Source: Myxococcus guangdongensis (GTDB lineage: Bacteria > Myxococcota > Myxococcia > Myxococcales > Myxococcaceae). From it: DNA of 64,000 nt. Positions 53,701 to 62,700 of this stretch are shown piece after piece. Position numbers and translations under genes: made by a program. Position 1 is the stretch's first letter. Each line of letters begins with the position of its first letter. Location of the stretch: NCBI RefSeq assembly GCF_024198255.1, contig NZ_JAJVKW010000004.1, positions 1 through 64,000 on the forward strand. Direction: 5' to 3'. The notes below the pieces were generated by a model. That model had not been told where the DNA came from. It did not search any database and saw only the letters and a program-made list of their open reading frames with translations.

Positions 53701-56700
53701 CTGAGCGCGCCGGACGTGCCCCTGCCCGCGGAGCCCCTCGTGTTGATGCCCGTGACGCTCGAGCAGTGGACGCACGAGCCGCTGCGCGCGGAGCGGGCGG
53801 AGGCGCTCGCGGCGGAGCTGGCGCGTCTGGGGGAAGCGGAGCTGGCCCCCTGGATGCGGCCCTCGACGCTCCGGGTGGTCCCGGAGCTGCCGCGCACGGT
53901 CAGCGGCAAGGTGAACCTGGTGGCCCTGGCCTCGCTGGAGCCCGCGTCCTCGGACGAGTCGGCGCCCATGGCGCCGAGCGCGGCGGGGACGGTGGAGGCG
54001 CTGCTGCGCGGCATCTGGGAGGACCTGCTGGAGCGGCGACTGCCGGACGAGGACGCGAGCTTCTTCGCGCTCGGGGGGCACTCGCTCATGGCGGTGCGGT
54101 TGATGGCGCGCATCGACGCGGCGCTCCAGGTGCACCTGCCCGTGTCCGCGCTCTTCGAGTCGCCCACGTTCCGCGAGATGGCGGCGCGAATCGAGCGGCT
54201 CCGCGGCGAGGGCGCGGGCTCCTGGTCGATGGCAGTGGAGCGGGCGCCACGGGCCGAGCACTACCCCATGTCCACCGCGCAGGCGCGCGTCTGGTTCCTG
54301 GAGCAGCTGCTTCCCGGGACGTCCACGTACCACATCCCCATCGCGCTGCGGCTGCGTGGGGTGCTGGACGTGGCGGCGCTTCGTCGCGCGCTCCATGCGC
54401 TGGTGGAGCGGCACGAGCCACTGCGGGCGCGCTTCGGTCCGGTGGACGGTCATCCCGCGCAGTGGTTCGACGCGCGACGTCCCGTCGAGCTGCCGCTGCT
54501 GCCCTTCGAGGAGATGTCGTCGGAGGAGCTGGAGGAGTGGATTCGCGCCTTCTCGCGGCGGCCGTTCTCGCTGGCGGAGGGGCCCTGTGTGCGCGCGGCG
54601 CTGCTTCGGCTGGGCGAGCGCGAGCATGTGCTCGTCGTCGTCTTCCATCACCTGGTGGCGGATGGCTGGTCCATGCGGGTGCTCACCGATGACCTGACGG
54701 CGCTGTACGGCGCGGCCGCCTCGGGAGGTCCGTCGCCGCTGCGCCCCCTGGAGCTGGAGTATCGCGACTACGCCGTGGCGCAGCAGCGCTGGGTGGACTC
54801 GGCGGGGATGCGCGCCCAGCTCGAGGAGTGGCTGGAGGACCTGCGCGGCCAGCAGCCGGTGGAGACGCTGGCCCGCGGGCCCAGGCCGGCGCGCCGCACG
54901 GGCGCGGGGGACGTGGTGTTGAGTCAGCTCTCCGCGCCGCTGGTGGAGAAGCTGCGGCGGCTGGCGCGGGCCCAGGACTGCACCCTGTTCATGGTGCTGC
55001 TGGGCGGCTTCGCGGCGCTGGTGGCGCGGCACTCGCGCGACAGCGACCTGACGGTGGGGACCCCGGTCTCCAACCGGGTGGACCCGAGGCTGGACGCGCT
55101 GGTGGGCTTCTTCACCAACACGCTGGCGATTCGCACCCAGGTGGATGTGACGCGGTCTGGCGCCGAGCTGCTGCGGAGGATTCGCGAGGCCTCGGTGCGG
55201 GCGTTCGACCGACAGGCCGTGCCCTTCGACCGCATCGTCGAGCGGCTCCGGCCCGTGCGGGACCTGTCCACCACGCCCATCTTCCAGCTGTGGTTCGCCT
55301 TCCTGGAGCTCCAGCTCATGGAGAGCGAGCACCAGGGGCTGCGGCTCGAGTCCCTGCCGGTGAGGACGTCCGCGGCGGAGTTCGACCTGTCGCTGTCCAT
55401 CACGCTGGAGGGCGAGCGGCTGTGCTGCTCGTTCTCGTATGCCACCGACCTGTTCGAGCAGGAGGAGGTGGAGGCGTTGTCGCGCAGGTACGCGCTGCTG
55501 CTGGAGGGACTGGCGGAGGATGTCTCGGTGCCCGTGGCGGCGCTGCCCCTGCTGTCCCATGCCGAGCAGCGGGCCCTGGTCGCCCTGGGCTCGGGAGGCG
55601 CGGCCGGGCGCTACGAGAGCGTGGACCGGAGACTGGCGGCGCACGCGCGGGCGCGGCCGGGCGCGGTGGCGATCATCGAGAGCGGGACGCATTGGGACTA
55701 CGCGCGAGTGGACGCGCGAGCGGACGCCATCGCGAAGGCGCTGAGAGGCGCGGTGGGCGTGGGCGGGCGCGTGGGGATCCTCATGGGTCCCTCCGCGTCG
55801 ACCGTCGTCACCGTCTTGGGCGCGCTCCGGGCCGGAGTGGCCTTCGTCCTGTTGGACCCGTCCTATCCGATGGAGCGTCATCGCTTCATGGTGGAGGACG
55901 CGGGGCTGGGGCTCGTCGTCGGCGACGTGGAGGACGCGCGCGAGCGGGTGGGGGCGGGTGTCGCGATGCTCTCGGTGGACGCGCTGGTGGCGCGGCCTGG
56001 CGAGGAGCGCTCGTCGACGGAGCCGCTGCCGGACGAGCTCCCCGCGTACCTCTGCTACACGTCGGGCTCCACGGGCAGGCCCAAGGGCGTCATCGTCCCT
56101 CGGGGGGCGTTGACGCAGTTGCTGGGGGCCATGGCCTCGCGGGTGGGCGCGTCGGCGTCCACGCGGATGCTGGCGAACACGGCGCTGTCGTTCGACATCG
56201 CGCTGCTGGAGCTGTTGCTGCCGCCGTTCGTGGGGGGCTCGGTGGTCGTCTGGGAGCGAGGGGCTCACTTGGACGGTGAGCGGCTCAGCGCGCTCCTGCG
56301 GGACGAGCAGGTGAACCTGGTGCAGGGCACGCCCTCGACGTGGCGGCTCTTGCTGGCGGCGGGGTTCGAGGGGAGCGAGGACCTGACGCTCCTGTGCGGC
56401 GGCGAGGCGCTGGAAGGTGAGCTGGCGAGGACGCTGCGCCGCCACTGCGGTCGGCTCTTCAATGTCTACGGGCCGACCGAGACGACCATCTGGTCGACGT
56501 ACCACGAGGCGGAGGGGCTGGGGGTTCAGCGCGAGCCCATCGGCAGGCCGTTGCCCGGGACGCGGTGCAAGGTGCTGGACTCGACGCTGCGGCCGGTGCC
56601 TCCCGGTGCGTTGGGCGAGCTCTTCATCGGCGGCGTGAGCGTCGCGCACGGATACACGGGCCGCCCCATGGAGACGGCGGCGCGCTTCGTGCCGGACCCG

Positions 56701-59700
56701 GAGGGCCCCGCGGGCGCGCGGATGTACGCGACGGGAGATCTGGCGCGGATGGGCGCGGAAGGGACGCTGAGCTTCCACGGCCGCGAGGACGCGCAGGTGA
56801 AGGTGCGTGGTCACCGCATCGAGCTGGCGGAGGTGGAGGCCGCGCTGAAGCAGGTGACGGGCGCGCGTGACGTGGTGGCCGTGGTGCGCGAGGACGTGCC
56901 GGGTGACAAACGCCTGGTGGGGTACGTGGTGGCGGACACGCCGCTGGATGTGGTGGAGGTGAAGCGCGGAGTGAAGACGAAGCTGCCGGAGTACATGGTG
57001 CCTTCGTTGCTCGTGGCGCTGGAGGACCTGCCGCTGACGCCGAACGCGAAGGTGGACCGCAAGGCGCTGCCGGCGCCGGAGTCGCTCCAGGTCACGGAGT
57101 CTGTCTCCTACGTCGCGCCGAGGACGCCGACGGAGCAGCTGCTCTCGGGGCTGTGGGAGTCGCTGCTGGGACAGCGGCGGGTGGGCATCCGGGATGACTT
57201 CTTCCAGCTCGGAGGGCACTCGCTGCTGGCGACCCAGGTGGCCTCGCGAATCCACGCCACGTTCGGCGTGACGGTCGCGCTGCGTCAGCTCTTCGAGTCG
57301 GCCACGGTGGAGTCGCTGGCGGTGCTCGTGGAGTCGGCGCTCCAGGGCCTTGATGCGGGGGCACCTCCGCCGCTGCGCGTCGCCGCGCGTGGTGGCTCGC
57401 TGCCGTTGTCGTACTCGCAGCAGCGCCTGTGGTTCCTCGAGCAGCTCCAGCCCGGTCTGGACGCATACACGCTCCCCGCCGCGGTGCGAATCCAGGGGCC
57501 GCTGTCCGTGGACGTGCTCGAGCGGAGCTTCTCCGAGCTGGTGCGGCGCCATGAGGCGCTGCGGACGACGTTCCGGGGAGGCGCGGAGAGACCGGAGCAG
57601 GTCATCGCGGAGGCGGGTGAGGTGCGGGTGGTCCGCGAGGACGTGAGCGGCGAGGAGGACAAGGAGGGAGCGGTGCGGAGGTGGTTGGAGGTGGAGGCGA
57701 GCAAGCCGTTCGACATGGAGCGGGGGCCGCTGCTGAGGGCGGGGCTGCTGAAGGTGAGGGAGGAGGAGCACGTGCTGGTGCTGGTGATGCACCACATCGT
57801 GTCGGACGGCTGGTCGATGGGAGTGTTGGTGAGGGAGATGGGGGCGCTGTACGGGGCGTACGCGAAGGGGCAGCCGTCACCGCTGCCCGAGCTGCCGGTG
57901 CAGTACGCGGACTACGCGGTCTGGCAGCGCGAGTGGCTGCGCGACGACGCCCTCGAGCGACAGCTCGGGTACTGGCGCCAGCAGTTGGAGGGCGCGCCGC
58001 GAGTGCTGGAGTTGCCGACGGACAAGCCGAGGCCGGCGACGCGAAGTCACCGAGGTGGCTTCGTGAGGGCGCGGTGGGAGACGGGGCTGTGGAGGAAGGT
58101 GGAGGCGCTGGGGAGGAGGGAGGGGGCGACCGCGTTCATGGTGTTGCTGGCGGCGTACCAGACGGTGCTGGGGAGGTACGCGAGGCAGGAAGAAGTGAGC
58201 GTGGGAGCGCCGATAGCGGGGAGGACGAGGACGGAGACGGAGGGGTTGATTGGCTTCTTCGTGAACACGCTGGTGCTGAGAGGGCGAGTGGGGAGGGAGG
58301 AGAGCTTCGGAGGGTTGGTGAGGCAGTTGAGGGAGACGACGCTGGGGGCATACGCGCACCAGGACGTGCCCTTCGAGAAGCTGGTGGAGGAACTGCAGCC
58401 GGAGCGGGACATGAGCCGGAGTCCGCTCTTCCAGGTGACGCTGACGCTCCAGAACACGCCCACGGTGGAGCTCACTCACGAGGGCGTCACCTTGCGCGGC
58501 CTGGACGTGGAGGGGACGACGTCGAAGTACGACCTGTCGCTGGTGGTGGAGGAGGTGGAGGGAGGAGTGGAGGTGGTGGCGAACTACGACAGCGACCTCT
58601 TCGAGAGGAGGACGGTGGAGGTGCTGGTGGGGCAGGTGAGGGAGGTGCTGGCGGAGGGGGTGGCGAGGCCAGAGAAGAGGCTGTGGGAGTTGAGGATGCA
58701 GGGGGAGGAGGAGAGGCGGCGTGTGGTGGAGGAGTGGAGTGGGAGGCGGACGGAGTACCCGAGAGAGACGAGCCTGGCGGAGCTGTTCGAGGAGGTGGTG
58801 AGGAGAAGTCCTGGTGCGGTGGCAGTGGAGTACGAGGGGAAGGAGCTGACGTACGAGGAGGTGAATGGGAGGGCGAACCAGCTGGCGCACCACCTGAGGG
58901 GAATGGGAGTGGGGCCTGAGGTGAGGGTGGGTTTGTGCGTGGAGCGCTCGGAGGAGCTGGTGGTGGGGTTGCTGGGGATATTGAAGGCGGGAGGGGCGTA
59001 CGTGCCGCTGGACGCGAGCTACCCGCTGGAGCGGCTGGGGTGGATGAAGAGGGAGGCGGGAGTCGGGGTGTTGGTGGCGCAGGAGCGGTTGGCGGACGAG
59101 GTGGCGGAGGGCGGGGAGGCGGTGGTGTGCGTGGACACGGAGTGGGGGGAGATAGAGAAGAGGCCGAGGAGCAACGTGGGGAAGGTGGTGGGAGGGGGCA
59201 ACCTCGCGTACGTGATGTTCACGTCGGGGAGCACGGGGAGGCCGAAGGGAGTGGGGGTGTCGCAGAGGGCGGTGTCGAGGCTGGTGCTGGGGACGAGCTA
59301 CGCGAGCTTCGGGCCGGAGGAGGTGTGGTTGCAGTTGGCGCCGCTGTCATTCGACGCGTCGACGTTGGAGGTGTGGGGGGCGCTGCTGCACGGAGGGAAG
59401 CTGGTGGTGGCGAAGGCGGGGACGCCGTCGTTGGAGGAGTTGGGAGAGAAGGTGGTGGAGAGCGGGGTGACGTCGCTGTGGCTGACGGCGGCGCTGTTCG
59501 AGCAGATGCAGGGGAGGCAGGGAGAGGCGCTGGGGAAGGTGAGGCAGGTGCTGGCGGGAGGGGACGTGCTGGCGGTGGGGAGGGTGAGGCAGCGGTTGGA
59601 GGGAGGGGGAGTCCTCATCAACGGGTACGGGCCGACGGAGAACACGACATTCACGGCGTGCCACCGGATGAAGAGGGAGGAGGAGGCGGGAGGGGTGACG

Positions 59701-62700
59701 GTGCCGATAGGGAGGCCGATAGAGAACACGAAGGTGTACGTGCTGGACGAGGGGATGGAGGTGGTGGGGGAGGGAGTGCCGGGAGAGCTGTACGTGGGAG
59801 GGGAGGGTTTGGCGGAGGGGTACGTGGGGCGAGCGGATTTGACGGCGGAGCGGTTCGTGCCGAGTCCGTTCGGGAGAGGGGAGAGGCTGTACCGGACGGG
59901 GGATGAGGTGAGGTGGAGGGAGGGGGGCGTGCTGGAGTTCCTCGGGAGGAGGGACCGGCAGGTGAAGGTGAGGGGCTACCGAATCGAGCTGGGAGAGGTG
60001 GAAGCGGCGCTGGCGGGACACGCGAGCGTGAGTGAAGCGGTGGTGGTGGTGCGCGAGGACATCCCCGGCGACAAGCGCCTGGTGGCCTACGTCGTACCGA
60101 CGTCGTCCGATGTCGCGCCGCTGGATTCGTCGGCGGTGAAGACCTTCCTCCGGACGCGACTGCCCGAGTACATGGTGCCGTCCTCGCTGGTGGTGCTGGA
60201 CGCGCTGCCGCTGACGCCCAATGGCAAGGTGGACCGCGCGGCGCTGCCTTTGCCCGACGCCTCGGGCGCCACGGTCGAACGCTTCGTGGCTCCTCGTGAT
60301 GCCACGGAGCGCTCCCTGGCCGCTCTCTTCGCGGAGGTGCTGAACGTCGAGCGCGTGGGATTGCACGACGACTTCTTCGAGCTGGGTGGACACTCCCTGC
60401 TCGCCACGCAGCTCGTCTCACGGGTGCGGACGGCGTTCGCCTTGGACCTCCCGCTTCGGGACGTCTTCGAGGCGCCCACGGTGGAGGCACTGGCCCGGAA
60501 GCTCGAGGGCACTCGCGCCGAGCCCGGAGGCCCCACCGCGGTGCCCCCCGTGGTGCCTGTGCCTCGCACGGACGCGCTGCCGTTGTCCTTCGCGCAGCAG
60601 CGCCTCTGGTTCCTCGACCAGTTGGAGCCAGGCAGCGCCTTCTACAACATCGCGACGGGGGTGAAGTTGTTCGGGTCGCTCGACGTCTCCGCGCTCGAGC
60701 GTGCCTTCACGGAGCTGGTGCACCGGCATGAGTCCCTGCGGACGACGTTCCGCGCCGAGGGTGGCGCGCCGGTCCAGGTCATCGCTCCGGAGAGTCATTG
60801 GCGTCTGGAGCAGGTGGACCTGGGCACCCTGTCTCGCGAGGAGCGAGTGCTCGAGGTCGCGCGCAGGGCCGAGGCGGAGGCACTGCGTCCATTCGACCTG
60901 ATGCGCGGGCCGTTGTTGCGGACACTGCTGCTGAGGACCTCGGAGCAGGAGCACGAGCTGGTGCTGGTGATGCACCACATCGTCTCGGATGGTTGGTCCA
61001 TAGGGGTCCTCGTGCGCGAGGTGGGCGCGCTGTACGACGCCTTCGCGCGGGGACTGCCGTCGCCGTTGCTCCCGCTCCCCGTGCAGTACGCGGACCATGC
61101 GGTGTGGCAGCGCGGGTGGCTGCGAGACGACGTGTTGGAGCGACAGCTCGCGTACTGGCGAGCGCGGCTGGCGGGGGCTTCGCCTGCCCTGGAGCTGCCC
61201 ACGGACAGGCCCCGCCCCGCGGTGCAGACGTTCCGAGGTGGGAGCCGGAGCCTGCGGTGGTCCCGGAGCCTGCGCGACTCGGTGAGGGCGCTCGCGCAGC
61301 GTGAGAGCGCCACGCCGTTCATGGTGTTGCTGGCGGCGTTCCAGACCCTGCTCGCGAAGTACTCGGGACAGGACGACCTCTGTGTCGGCTCGCCCATCGC
61401 CAACCGCACCCGCGAGGAGACGGAGGGCCTCATCGGCTTCTTCGTCAACACGCTGGTGCTGCGCGCGACCCTGTCCCCCGCGCTGAGCTTCCGGGAGCTC
61501 GTCCACCAGGTCCGGGAGACGACGCTTGGGGCCTACGCGCATCAGGATGTCCCCTTCGAGAAGCTGGTGGAGGAGCTCCAGCCGGCCAGGGATCTCGGTC
61601 GGCCTCCGCTCTTCCAGGTGATGCTCGTGCTCCAGAACGCGCCGACGACGGCCTTGTCGGCGGCCGGGCTGCGACTGGAGCCGACGCGGGCCGAGGGGAA
61701 GACGGCCAAGTTCGACCTAACGCTGGAGGTGACGGACACGGACGACGGGTTCACGGGCTCGCTCGAGTTCAACAGCGACCTGTTCGACGCGTCGACCATC
61801 GACCGGATGCTGGGACACCTGGGTGCGCTGCTGGAGAGCGCCGTCCACGCGCCCGAGCGGCGCTGGGTGGACCTGGAGTGGATGACGCCCGAGGAGCGTC
61901 GTCAGGTGGTGTCGGAGTGGAACCAGACGGACCGGCCCCGCTCCAAGGAGGCGCGGCTGCACCACGGGTTCGAGGCCCAGGCGCGGCGGACGCCCGACGC
62001 GGTGGCCGTGGTGGCGGAGCAGACGCAGCTCACCTATCGCGAGCTGGAGCGACGCGCGAACCAGCTCGCGTGGCACCTGCGCGCCCGGGGCGTGGGTCCC
62101 GAGAGCCGCGTCGCGGTGTGCGCTGAGCGCTCGCTGGAGCTGGTGGTCTCCCTGCTGGGTGTGCTGAAGGCCGGAGCCGCCTACGTGCCGTTGGACCCGA
62201 GCTATCCGCGAGAGCGCCTCGAGTACATGTTGGAGGACGCCGCGCCGACGGTGCTGTTGACGCAGCAGCACCTGCTTCCCTCGCTGCCGGGCCGCGTGCC
62301 GACGCGGGTGTGCCTGGACGCGGACGCCGAGGCCCTGCGTCGCGAGCGCACGGAGACGCCGCCCGTCGAGGTGGAGGGCGACGGCCTGGCGTACATCATC
62401 TACACCTCGGGCTCGACGGGGCGACCCAAGGGCGCGATGAACACGCACTCGGCCATCTGCAACCGGCTCGCGTGGATGCAGGAGGCGTATGGGCTGACCG
62501 CCGAGGACCGTGTCCTCCAGAAGACGCCCTTCAGCTTCGACGTCTCGGTGTGGGAGTTCTTCTGGCCGTTGATGACCGGCGCGCGGCTCGTCATGGCGCG
62601 CCCTGGGGGGCATCGTGAGCCCGCGTACCTGGTCGACCTCGTGGCGCGAGAGGGCGTGACGACGCTGCACTTCGTGCCGTCGATGCTGAGGCCCTTCCTG

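Noticed and set aside
50500..57795. Very long minus-strand open frame opposite the giant NRPS
   Set aside because: The protein is Arg/His/Gln-rich without motifs; the plus strand carries continuous C, A, MT and PCP motifs in one frame. Shadow frame.
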